NCBI GenBank assembly: GCA_037968475.1
Contig: JBBKVO010000045.1
Location: forward strand, 1 to 64,000
Length of the DNA stretch: 64,000 bases
DNA from: SB11 sp037968475
GTDB taxonomy: Bacteria > Bacteroidota > Bacteroidia > UBA8524
Direction of reading: 5' to 3'
Every line of letters begins with the position of its first letter. The stretch's first letter is position 1. A model generated the notes under the pieces. The model saw nothing but the letters and a program-made list of their open reading frames with translations, was not told where the DNA came from and made no database searches. Below, one piece after another: positions 35,789 through 43,824 of the stretch. A program made the translations under genes and the position numbers.

Positions 35789-36610
35789 ATGAGCGGTACT
35801 TTTTTTGAATCGTCGTTGCCCAATATTATCGAGCTAAGAAATATTAAGCAAACCTACGATGGGAAGAAATATATTTTTGACGGATGTGATTTTGTAGTGC
35901 CCGATAAACCCAACCAAGGACAGTTTGTAGCCCTTATGGGTGCATCAGGCTGTGGAAAATCTACCTTGTTGCGCTATATATGCAATTTGCAACAACCTAC
36001 CGAGGGTACAGTTTTAGTAAATGGCAAGCCAGTTGACGACGAGGGCGAAAGGGTGAGTATGGTTTTCCAAAACTACTCGTCATTACCTTGGTTTACCGTA
36101 TTAGAAAATGTAGCCCTGCCTCTAAAATTTAAGGGTATAGAAAAAAAAGAACGCGAAGAAAAGGCAATGGAAATGATACAACTGGTGGGTTTAGACGGCC
36201 ATCAGGATAAGTTTGCCAAAATGCCAGGTCTTTCGGGTGGACAGTTGCAGCGCGTAGCTATAGCCCGTAGTCTTATAGCCAATCCAAACATAATTGTGAT
36301 GGATGAACCTTTTGGGGCATTGGATATTAATACAAGGCTAAAAATGCAGGATATGTTAGAGGATATTTGGCTCAAATTTCACTCGACCATAGTATTTGTA
36401 ACACACGATATTAACGAGGCGGTGTATTTGGGCGATGATGTATATATAATGGCTGCAAACCCCGGTCGCATAGCTCATACCGTAAAGGTTGATTTACCTT
36501 TTAACCGTACCCGTGAAAGCAAACGTACCCCTCGTTTTATAGAGTTGGTAAACGAGATAGAAGATTTGATGAACGCCGTTTCTATTTCGTCAGCTGCTGC
36601 TGAACATTAA
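35789..36610 (+). CDS. ABC transporter ATP-binding protein (NitT/TauT type)
   Basis: 273 residues with Walker A GASGCGKST, Q-loop FQNYSSLPW, signature LSGGQLQRVAIARS, Walker B IIVMDEPFGALD and the switch histidine in VFVTHDINEAV. It is the cytosolic motor for the permease encoded just upstream. LPWFTVLENV after the Q-loop is typical of the nitrate/sulfonate/bicarbonate class. It is the last gene of the operon; a repeat and a strong terminator follow. Confidence 0.94.
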   Translation: MSGTFFESSLPNIIELRNIKQTYDGKKYIFDGCDFVVPDKPNQGQFVALMGASGCGKSTLLRYICNLQQPTEGTVLVNGKPVDDEGERVSMVFQNYSSLPWFTVLENVALPLKFKGIEKKEREEKAMEMIQLVGLDGHQDKFAKMPGLSGGQLQRVAIARSLIANPNIIVMDEPFGALDINTRLKMQDMLEDIWLKFHSTIVFVTHDINEAVYLGDDVYIMAANPGRIAHTVKVDLPFNRTRESKRTPRFIELVNEIEDLMNAVSISSAAAEH

Positions 36611-36624
36611 AAGGAGCATTAAAT

Positions 36625-36726
36625 AATAGGATTTGAAATCCTATTCTATATACATTACAACACAAAGGGGGACTTAAAGTCCCCCTTCGTGTTGTAATTT
36701 CAGAACGGAGGGTTTAAAACCCTCTG
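36625..36726. repeat. Composite three-hairpin intergenic repeat, copy B
   Basis: Hairpin 1 at 36625-36645 has 10-bp perfect arms around a single G. Hairpin 2 at 36654-36698 has 22-nt arms with one mismatch and GGGGGACTT at the core. Hairpin 3 at 36708-36724 pairs GAGGGTTT with AAACCCTC. Order, spacing and the flanking ATTAC..GTAAT of hairpin 2 match copy A at 184-286, but the stem bases differ in a base-pair-preserving way. Confidence 0.75.
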
Positions 36727-36740
36727 AAAATGTGAAACAA

Positions 36741-36775
36741 AAAATCCCGATACCATAGGTATCGGGATTTTTTTA
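36741..36775. terminator. Bidirectional intrinsic terminator
   Basis: ATCCCGATACC and its complement with loop ATA, A-run before and T-run after. It lies between the convergent ABC operon (stop at 36610) and the htrA gene (stop at 36798) and can serve both. Confidence 0.88.
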
Positions 36776-36797
36776 TATCAACTTTTGAAGTTAGATG

Positions 36798-38255
36798 TTA
36801 ATCCAATTTCAAACCATAAACGCCTTCGCTACCATCAGGGTTCATACCTTCAATTAGTACACCTCCGTTTTTGTTTTGCAAAATGCGTTGTGCTTCGGTA
36901 AGGGTATATATTGGTTTTTTATCAATATGGGTAATAATAAAACCTTGTGGTACGCGCGCATTTTTAAATGCACCACTATTTACTTTAGCAATTTTTACCC
37001 CATTTTTAATTTTGTATTTATCTTTATCGGCAGCGGTTATTTTTTCAAGCTCAATGCCTTTAATAGCCATTGCTTTGTCTACTGTTTCACTTTTCTTTAA
37101 TATCTCGGTAGTGCCTTCACGGTTTTTAAGTATGGGGGTAATCACCATTTCTTTACCACTGCGGTTTACCGTAACATTTACTTTATCACCGGGGTGAAAA
37201 CGGCTTACTTGCTCTTGTAATTCTGATGAAGAGTTTACATCTACATCGCCTACTTTTACTACCACATCACCACTTTTTATGCCTGCTTTTTCGGCAGCAC
37301 TGCCTTCGTTCACCTTGTTCACATATACGCCTTTTATCTCTTTTATGCCTTTATCTTGAGCAAGAGCAGCGGTAACATCAGTAATCTCGATCCCCAAAAA
37401 GCCGCGTTGTACTTCGCCGTATTTCAAAATATCATCCATTACTTTTTTCACAATGTTTACAGGCACAGCAAACGAATAGCCTGAAAATGAACCTGTGCGC
37501 GAGGCGATGGCAGTGTTAATACCCACCAATTCTCCATTCATATTTACCAATGCACCACCACTGTTTCCGGGGTTTACGGCAGCATCAGTTTGTATAAAAT
37601 TTTCAATAGCATATTGGTTGTTGCGGTCGCGCAATAGGTTTATGTTTCTTCCTTTAGCACTCACAATACCTGCGGTTACAGTGCTTGTAAGGTTAAAAGG
37701 ATTACCTACTGCCAACACCCACTGACCAACTTGCACGTTATCGCTATTGCCAAAGCGCAAAAATGGCAGTTCTTTGGTGTTAATTTTCAAAAGGGCAAGG
37801 TCCGTGCTGGGGTCTCTACCCACCAATTCAGCAGTAAAGCTGCGTTTATCTTGCAATACCACCTCAATAGTAGTAGCACCATCAATTACGTGGTTGTTAG
37901 TAGCTATATATCCATCGTTGGTTATCACTACTCCAGATCCTGAGCCACCACCGGGTTGCATTTCGGGTAGTTGTCCTTCTCCAAAAAACTCAAAAAGGTC
38001 AAGTCCACCGCCGTTAGAAGCCATTTCTATTGTAGTTTTTATGTGCACTACGGCAGGTGTCGCCACTTTTGATGGGGCTGTAAAATCAAACGATGGGATA
38101 TCATTACTATTGCTTACGCGGGCAAAGGCTACCGCATCTTGTTTTTCCTGAATACTTTTAGGAGTGTCTTTAACCACCAAAGTAAATACTCCCAAAGCAA
38201 CTGCACCGCCTAGGCAGGCCACTAAAAAGGTTCCTAAAATTTTTTTGTAATTCAT
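36798..38255 (-). CDS. htrA: HtrA/DegP-like serine protease
   Basis: 485 residues from the ATG at 38255, followed by one N-terminal hydrophobic segment (ILGTFLVACLGGAVALGVF) that acts as signal or anchor. The trypsin-like domain has the triad His in ATNNHVIDGA, Asp in DPSTDLALLKI and Ser in NPGNSGGALVNM. Two PDZ domains follow, the first starting near GFLGIEI and the second near the C-terminus (INGVKIAKV-type sequence). It degrades or refolds damaged proteins in the periplasm. It is transcribed away from the ECF sigma gene, with about 180 bp between the starts, a plausible target arrangement for envelope-stress control. Confidence 0.93.
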   Translation of the reverse strand: MNYKKILGTFLVACLGGAVALGVFTLVVKDTPKSIQEKQDAVAFARVSNSNDIPSFDFTAPSKVATPAVVHIKTTIEMASNGGGLDLFEFFGEGQLPEMQPGGGSGSGVVITNDGYIATNNHVIDGATTIEVVLQDKRSFTAELVGRDPSTDLALLKINTKELPFLRFGNSDNVQVGQWVLAVGNPFNLTSTVTAGIVSAKGRNINLLRDRNNQYAIENFIQTDAAVNPGNSGGALVNMNGELVGINTAIASRTGSFSGYSFAVPVNIVKKVMDDILKYGEVQRGFLGIEITDVTAALAQDKGIKEIKGVYVNKVNEGSAAEKAGIKSGDVVVKVGDVDVNSSSELQEQVSRFHPGDKVNVTVNRSGKEMVITPILKNREGTTEILKKSETVDKAMAIKGIELEKITAADKDKYKIKNGVKIAKVNSGAFKNARVPQGFIITHIDKKPIYTLTEAQRILQNKNGGVLIEGMNPDGSEGVYGLKLD

Positions 38256-38438
38256 AATTCTTAGCAATTTAGTCTTGAAACTATATTATTAAACGTAAAA
38301 ACGGTTATTTAGGTTTTAATAGTATCAATTCATATACCAAAATACCCTTCGTCCGTAGTATTTTTGCGGCGGTTTATCGATGGATAAAAAATATCTTATC
38401 TTGCCGTTTACTTTTAAAACCACATTTGTAATTAACAT

Positions 38439-39008
38439 ATGTTCGGAAGAAAAAAATTTAAGGACGAGGAAATTATTGACGAAATACGTGGTGGAAACCA
38501 AGAAGCACTTACGTTTTTGTATCAAAATAATTTTACTTCAGTTAGAAACTATATTGTAAAAAACAATGGAACGATAGAGGATGTGGATGATGTTTTGCAA
38601 GATGCGGTAATAGCTGTTTGGCAAAATGTGAGTCTGCGTGAGTTTACCCTCACCGCCAAACTAAGTACCTATATATATAGTATTGCCAAAAACCTTTGGC
38701 TTAAAAAACTGAATAAAGATAAACGCCTCGATCCGTTGGAGGATTTTCATTCCAATACTCACGCAGCCGACGAGCCGCGTAACCATAGTATGGATTTGAA
38801 TATTGTGGTAGAGTATTTAGAAAAGATAGGAAGCACCTGCAAAGAGGTGCTAAAACTATTTTATTTTGACGGGTTGGATATGAACTCTATTGCACAAAGA
38901 ATGGAGTTTGCAAATGCCGATACTGCAAAATCGAAAAAATACCAATGTTTTAAAAAGTTGGAACAACTGATAAAACAGGATTTTGAAAAAAGCGACTTTA
39001 ATATATAG
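38439..39008 (+). CDS. ECF-type RNA polymerase sigma factor
   Basis: 189 residues. Region 2 (about 25-95) includes EDVDDVLQDAVIAVWQN and LSTYIYSIAKNLWLKKL, the -10 recognition part. Region 4 (about 125-180) includes CKEVLKLFYFDGLDMNSIAQRM and ADTAKSKKYQCFKKL. It lacks the regions of housekeeping sigma factors. The gene for a one-TM protein begins 31 nt downstream, the normal position of an anti-sigma factor. It is divergent from htrA, so envelope-stress regulation is a fair guess. Confidence 0.9.
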   Translation: MFGRKKFKDEEIIDEIRGGNQEALTFLYQNNFTSVRNYIVKNNGTIEDVDDVLQDAVIAVWQNVSLREFTLTAKLSTYIYSIAKNLWLKKLNKDKRLDPLEDFHSNTHAADEPRNHSMDLNIVVEYLEKIGSTCKEVLKLFYFDGLDMNSIAQRMEFANADTAKSKKYQCFKKLEQLIKQDFEKSDFNI

Positions 39009-39038
39009 ATACACACTTTTACCCTTTATAGCTGAGTG

Positions 39039-39833
39039 ATGAACTTTGATGATAATATGACCGAAGTATTTGACAAATACCTTACGGGACAAATGACTGA
39101 GGTGGAAGAACGCGAGTTTTTGGGGCAACTTGAAAAAGATGCTGCCCTAAACCAAGCCTATCAGTTTCACCGTAGTATGGTAGCGGGAATAAGAGAAGCA
39201 CGTCGCGAAGAACTGAAAGACTATATAAAACAAAATGCCAAAATACGCTACATAGGCAATGTGTGGAGCACTAAGTGGGTAATGGCATCGGCAGCAGTCA
39301 TAACTTTGTTTTTCTTGTCGTATATAGTAATAGAATATGTGGTGAAACCTAGTGTTAACGAAGCTCAAACAGCAGAGAAGCAACAGGTGGATAGTAGCGA
39401 CGAAGGTACTGAAACGGCAAATGGCAATACCAATGAAGAAAACAAAGGTATAGCGATGACAGAAGGGCAACCTGCCACAAATGATGCGGATGTTGGAACA
39501 ACGCCCGAAATAAAAAAGAGTGTAGAAGTGTTTAGTGCAGTAAAAAACAGTAAAGGCAGAAATGATTGGGAAAAGGTAGCTAATGCTAACAGTAAGGAGA
39601 GTATGGAAGTGTACTACAAACCTGCCGATACTTATGGTTACGAGTATAACAATACCAATTTAACGCTATATAAAGTCCCGTACGAAGATGCCATAAAGGT
39701 ATTTAAAACCGAAAAAGCAGCCTATTTAAGTTGGAATAAGAAATTTTATCCTCTTACTGCCGATGGTTCGGAACATCCTTTGCAAGAAATAAGTGATACA
39801 AGTATTTTAAAACAGCTACCTGTACTAAAATAG
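39039..39833 (+). CDS. One-TM protein, probable anti-sigma factor or sigma-associated protein
   Basis: 264 residues from the ATG at 39039, which directly follows an in-frame GTG. The N-terminal cytosolic part has FDKYLTGQMTEVEEREFLGQ, the pattern of Bacteroidota anti-sigma N-termini. A single membrane helix lies near 84-106 (WVMASAAVITLFFLSYIVIEY). The periplasmic part has a low-complexity linker rich in Glu, Thr and Asn, then a small beta-rich domain that resembles no named family. The stop codon overlaps the dapF start by one base, so the two are translationally coupled. Confidence 0.7.
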   Translation: MNFDDNMTEVFDKYLTGQMTEVEEREFLGQLEKDAALNQAYQFHRSMVAGIREARREELKDYIKQNAKIRYIGNVWSTKWVMASAAVITLFFLSYIVIEYVVKPSVNEAQTAEKQQVDSSDEGTETANGNTNEENKGIAMTEGQPATNDADVGTTPEIKKSVEVFSAVKNSKGRNDWEKVANANSKESMEVYYKPADTYGYEYNNTNLTLYKVPYEDAIKVFKTEKAAYLSWNKKFYPLTADGSEHPLQEISDTSILKQLPVLK

Positions 39834-40627
39834 TGGAGATTAAATTTTATAAATATCAAGGCACGGGCAACGATTTTATAATGGTTGATAACCGCAACCT
39901 TGCACTGCCCCGCCACAATACCCAATTGTACCAATACCTTTGCGACCGCCGATTTGGCATTGGAGCTGATGGTTTTATAATGGTGCAAAACAAAGAAGGC
40001 TACGATTTTGAAATGGTATACTTTAATAGTGATGGTAACGAAAGCAGTATGTGCGGAAATGGAGGCCGTTGTATTACCATGTTTGCTAAGCAATTAGGCA
40101 TAATAGAAAACAAAGCACGCTTTTTAGCCATTGATGGTGCACACGATGCCGAAATTTTTGAAAACGGTTGGGTGAGCCTGAAAATGAAAGATGTTACCGA
40201 AGTAGAACAACTGGGCGACGATTATTTTTTAGATACAGGATCGCCACACTATGTGCGATTTGTAAATAGTGATATAAGCCAGATGCTATTGGTAGAAACT
40301 GCCCAAGCCATCCGCTATAATGATAGATTTGCAGCTAAAGGAACTAACGTAAATATAGCGCAAGCCCAAAATAATGTGCTAAAAGTACGCACCTACGAGC
40401 GTGGTGTTGAAGACGAAACCTACTCGTGCGGTACAGGTGTTACCGCCGTTGCATTAGCGGCCTTTGCCAATCAACCTGAAGGGAAAAACATAGTGCAGCC
40501 CATTAGCACACCAGGGGGCAAACTGCAAATTACCTTTGATAAAACGGGAGCCACTACCTACCAAAATATTTGGCTACAAGGCCCTGCACAGTTTGTGTTT
40601 AGTGGCACTGTAGAAGCATCTGTATAA
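39833..40627 (+). CDS. dapF: Diaminopimelate epimerase
   Basis: 264 residues from a GTG sharing one base with the preceding stop. The two catalytic cysteines are Cys74 in SSMCGNGGRC and Cys199 in YSCGTGVTA; the substrate-binding NGGRC and ETYSCG segments are intact. The enzyme interconverts LL- and meso-diaminopimelate for lysine and peptidoglycan synthesis in the cytosol. The last 66 codons (from 40430, just after the Cys199 codon) are present again at 41139-41336, almost identical, so this 3' part may have been acquired by recombination. The gene itself looks functional. Confidence 0.94.
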   Translation: MEIKFYKYQGTGNDFIMVDNRNLALPRHNTQLYQYLCDRRFGIGADGFIMVQNKEGYDFEMVYFNSDGNESSMCGNGGRCITMFAKQLGIIENKARFLAIDGAHDAEIFENGWVSLKMKDVTEVEQLGDDYFLDTGSPHYVRFVNSDISQMLLVETAQAIRYNDRFAAKGTNVNIAQAQNNVLKVRTYERGVEDETYSCGTGVTAVALAAFANQPEGKNIVQPISTPGGKLQITFDKTGATTYQNIWLQGPAQFVFSGTVEASV

Positions 40628-40646
40628 AAAGTACCTTTTATTTAGC

Positions 40647-40987
40647 CTATTAAGAGCTGGCTCGAGCGTCCGCTCGTGCCTAAAATAATAGAGCGTCCGC
40701 TCAGTGGTGGGTAATGGAGAGGTGTTTTCATCCCTCAGCCCCCTTCGCTTACACACTACACGTATGCTCAATACATTCGGGATCTCTAGGACAGCCCGTA
40801 AGGGGGATAATGCAGTGCTATATTTTTAGCAAAATACGCGAATTCCAAAGAGTAGTGGCGTAGCTTCCCTCCCACTGTCATCCTGAGCGAAGTCGAAGGG
40901 CGTGTGGGTAAAGAGGGCATGAGAAGCATTTATGCAGGTAGCGGACGCTACCCCATTGTTCGGCACGAGCGCGCCAGCTTTTAATAG
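40647..40987. mobile_element. MITE-like element with terminal inverted repeats
   Basis: The ends at 40647-40680 and 40962-40987 are imperfect inverted copies: CTATTAAGAGCTGGC at the left matches GCCAGCTTTTAATAG at the right with one mismatch, and GCTCGTGCC matches GGCACGAGC. Inside are a copy of the dispersed repeat (40728-40830), GCGGACGC-type hairpins and the string TGTCATCCTGAGCGAAG, but no ORF. The element lies between the functional dapF 3' end and its displaced second copy. Confidence 0.5.
40728..40830. repeat. Dispersed intergenic repeat, copy 2
   Basis: Related along its length to 4782-4890: TCATCC, a TTCGC block, ATTCGGGATC, then ACAGCCCGTAAGGGGGATAA followed by TGC and T-rich sequence. 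It lies inside the MITE-like element. Confidence 0.55.
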
Positions 40988-41138
40988 ATAAAAAACAGTA
41001 TTGAAACACGAAAAATGCGTGTTCACTTGACGTTTCTTCAAACATCCACGCTTAAAGTTTATTCTTATTCGAGTACAATCGAAATCTTGTTTGTAGCGGG
41101 ACGCTACCACTTACTATCCCGAAGCGAGGACGCTTCGA

Positions 41139-41336
41139 GGAACGGGTGTTACAGCCGTTGCATTAGCGGCCTTTGCCAATCAACCCGAAGGGAAAAACAT
41201 AGTACAGCCTATTAGCACACCAGGAGGCAAACTGCAAATTACTTTTGATAAAACGGGAGCTACTACCTACCAAAATATTTGGCTACAAGGCCCTGCACAG
41301 TTTGTGTTTAGTGGCACTACCGAGATTTCTTTATAG
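41139..41336 (+). pseudogene. Displaced duplicate of the dapF 3' end
   Basis: 198 nt collinear with dapF 40430-40627, the same length to the stop codon. The first 60 codons differ only at nine third positions and encode identical residues. The last five codons differ (TEISL instead of VEASV), with TAG instead of TAA. It begins exactly after the position of catalytic Cys199; the preceding codon is CGA, not TGC. There is no start codon or upstream enzyme domain, so it is a fragment. The silent-only divergence indicates that it came from a dapF under selection in another lineage, or is the original 3' end displaced by an incoming one. Confidence 0.9.
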
Positions 41337-41426
41337 ATTTTTTTCATTGCAGTAAGGTAAAGATATAGTTTACAATAGTATAAACAAATACTAAACCCTT
41401 TTATGGTTTCGTTTCAAACTAAACCT

Positions 41427-42608
41427 ATGAAATTAATTATAAATGTTCTTATAATCAGCTTGTTACTATTGGGTGTGGCTTGTGGAACTAAAAAAATAAA
41501 TACAGGCTGGCAAATAATAGATGTGGGGCAACCAATAAATAAACTGCCTAAGAAAATAAGAGAAGAGCTTCTTAAAGACTTTGTATTAGTAGACGGAGGA
41601 ACCTTTGTTAGTAGTAAAATAATTGGTCAGGACAATTTTTTAACTGAACAGAAGCTAAAGTATTCATTTGCATTAATATCCTCAATGATGCGAGTTACTG
41701 TTTTTGATTCTTACATACAAAAAACAGAGGTGTCGGTTGGTGATTACATGAGGTTTTGCTACGAAACAAATAAGGTTGATAATACACCTGATACGTTGTG
41801 CTTTAGAAAAGACTTTGCCAATGCTCAAAATGAACCTTTTGAGCAAGTGTATTTTCATCATTTAAAATATAAAAACTACCCTGTGTGCGGTATTAGCTTA
41901 GAGCAAGCCAAACGATACTGCCAATGGAAAACAGAAAAGTATAATACTATGCTAAACGAGCAAGGGCATAGCGTACGCATTGTGCTTAGGCTACCTACCG
42001 CTTTTGAGCTAGAGAATGCTATGCAAAATCCATGTCATACAATGGAGAACTTTGATGTGAAAAATGATATTATTGAAAGGGTGAAAACCTCTAATACTAA
42101 AGGAGTTACTGATGAAAACAATATCGCATTAATATCTCCTTCTGCTGATGGGTATTACTATACTGCACCAGTCGCTAGCTTTCCATCGTCAAAAGGGTTA
42201 TTCAATTTATTTGGCAACGTAGCCGAGTGGACACAAACACCCTTAAATAAGATGAAAATTGAATTAACAAAGGATTTTGGAATATTATACGATGAATTTG
42301 GAGCTGATATATTATACAATTGGGTTATGGATACAAGCGAAGTAAAACAATTAAGGCAAACCTGCATAAATTATGAAACACGGGTGCCAAGTAAGTATTT
42401 GCCACAAATTAAAGAGTATATATCTGCAAAAAAACTTTTAGAAATAGTTACAGATAGTACTGTATATGTAGTCAAAGGCGGTAGCTATGCCCATAGTCCT
42501 TTTTATACACAGGCAGGTGCATTTATTCCTGTACCATCAAATCAAAGTTATTCTTGGCTAGGGTTTCGTATGGTTATGGAAATAAAACCCAATACACCGC
42601 AATACTAA
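41427..42608 (+). CDS. FGE-sulfatase-fold lipoprotein (GldJ/GldK-like)
   Basis: 393 residues from the ATG at 41427; the frame reaches 41403. An SpII signal ends in LLGVAC (Cys19). The formylglycine-generating-enzyme fold shows YIQKTEVSVGDYMRFC, PVCGISLEQAKRYCQWKTEK, LRLPTAFELENA, NLFGNVAEWTQ, VVKGGSYAH and WLGFRMVMEI. The two catalytic Cys of true FGE enzymes near the C-terminus are absent, so it is probably structural, as in the gliding/T9SS lipoproteins GldJ and GldK, which share this fold. It is not in a gld operon here. Likely located at the outer membrane, periplasmic face. Confidence 0.8.
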   Translation: MKLIINVLIISLLLLGVACGTKKINTGWQIIDVGQPINKLPKKIREELLKDFVLVDGGTFVSSKIIGQDNFLTEQKLKYSFALISSMMRVTVFDSYIQKTEVSVGDYMRFCYETNKVDNTPDTLCFRKDFANAQNEPFEQVYFHHLKYKNYPVCGISLEQAKRYCQWKTEKYNTMLNEQGHSVRIVLRLPTAFELENAMQNPCHTMENFDVKNDIIERVKTSNTKGVTDENNIALISPSADGYYYTAPVASFPSSKGLFNLFGNVAEWTQTPLNKMKIELTKDFGILYDEFGADILYNWVMDTSEVKQLRQTCINYETRVPSKYLPQIKEYISAKKLLEIVTDSTVYVVKGGSYAHSPFYTQAGAFIPVPSNQSYSWLGFRMVMEIKPNTPQY

Positions 42609-42669
42609 AAACCCCAAAGCCACCTTTATCACATTTTAGGCATCTTTGTTGTGTTAAGACAAAATACAG

Positions 42670-43740
42670 ATGCGCATTTTTACACTACTTATCACACTTA
42701 TACTTTTTCAAACATCGGTAAACGCACAACAAAATATTGATGGCGGATTTTGCAATGCTTTACGTGCTTTGGTTGATGATGCCAATAACTATTTTGAATT
42801 GCAAACGCACCGCGATAGAATAACTTTATTGGATGACAGAAGTGATGAAAAACGTTTTGAGGCTGAGATAATTTTACCGGGTTTTTTCTTTGGAAAAATA
42901 ATAACACGTGGAGTAGAGGGCTTGTATTACGAAAGTATTGCACCCAATATCACCGATTCAGCTTCTGTAATTCAAGGACTAAAAGATGTTGACCGTCATA
43001 TATTACAGTGTGTATACGGTATTAAACGTAATCCTATAAGTGATGATGGATTGCACTATAGCTACCACTATCAAATAGGTGATACTGCCCAAGATATTTC
43101 AATACGCCTGTGGGGCGAATACCCCGGTGTGGATGAAGATAACGATATTTTTGCAGGGCAAATTAACATTGAAATATATGGAGATGATCGTCGCCAATTT
43201 ACCCCTTACAAACCCAATGCAAAAAAGAAAGACTCAACACTAAGCAAGCAATTTGCTTTGATAGAAAAAGGTTTGTTGGATGATATTGATTTGATAAAGG
43301 GAGTAAAAAGCGAAGACTTTTATAAAAATACGATTTGGCGACCTAAACTGAATCTTAAAGGTGCGGGCGATGCCTTTATAAAACCCCTTCCTGAAACTTT
43401 GCTAATGCCTTATGGTTACTATGCTGATTTGTATGTAGGCCCCAACTTGGTCGATGCACAAAAAACATACAAACAATGGATAGATAAAGTACAAAACAAT
43501 GCTTTTGCTGATAAGCGTTTTAGTCAAAAAAACAGTAAACACTTGCAATGGCAGTTTTTACCCTATAATGAATGGCTCGACCCTGATGACTATGCAAATA
43601 TTATACAGCAAGTGGGTTTTTCTTGCCCTGATTATAGTGCCGAACCTATAAACCGTACTCCACTTTTTACGTATCATTTATTTATACTTAAGTATGCTGA
43701 TGATTACATAGTTGGACTTAGTATAGGCAACCGATACTAA
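42670..43740 (+). CDS. Secreted protein of unknown function
   Basis: 356 residues with a signal peptide (RIFTLLITLILFQTSVNA). The mature N-terminal part (about 20-180) is alpha/beta with FCNALRALVDDANNYF and RITLLDDRSDEKRFEAEI. The second half is unlike any family I know. Two Cys in the first third (27 and about 115) and one near the C-terminus. It lies 61 nt after the FGE-like lipoprotein gene and 84 nt before the SNF2 gene, same strand. The function cannot be inferred. Confidence 0.7.
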   Translation: MRIFTLLITLILFQTSVNAQQNIDGGFCNALRALVDDANNYFELQTHRDRITLLDDRSDEKRFEAEIILPGFFFGKIITRGVEGLYYESIAPNITDSASVIQGLKDVDRHILQCVYGIKRNPISDDGLHYSYHYQIGDTAQDISIRLWGEYPGVDEDNDIFAGQINIEIYGDDRRQFTPYKPNAKKKDSTLSKQFALIEKGLLDDIDLIKGVKSEDFYKNTIWRPKLNLKGAGDAFIKPLPETLLMPYGYYADLYVGPNLVDAQKTYKQWIDKVQNNAFADKRFSQKNSKHLQWQFLPYNEWLDPDDYANIIQQVGFSCPDYSAEPINRTPLFTYHLFILKYADDYIVGLSIGNRY

Positions 43741-43824
43741 ATATTTTTTTGTGTCCGCCACTCTCCATAGGCTTTTTTACGCTACCTTGCACGGTTATAC
43801 TACCCGTTAAAACTGCTTTTAAAG

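Noticed and set aside
41015..41215. A 66-codon plus-strand open frame crossing into the dapF copy
   Set aside because: It reads the duplicated dapF segment in the wrong frame and begins in repeat DNA.
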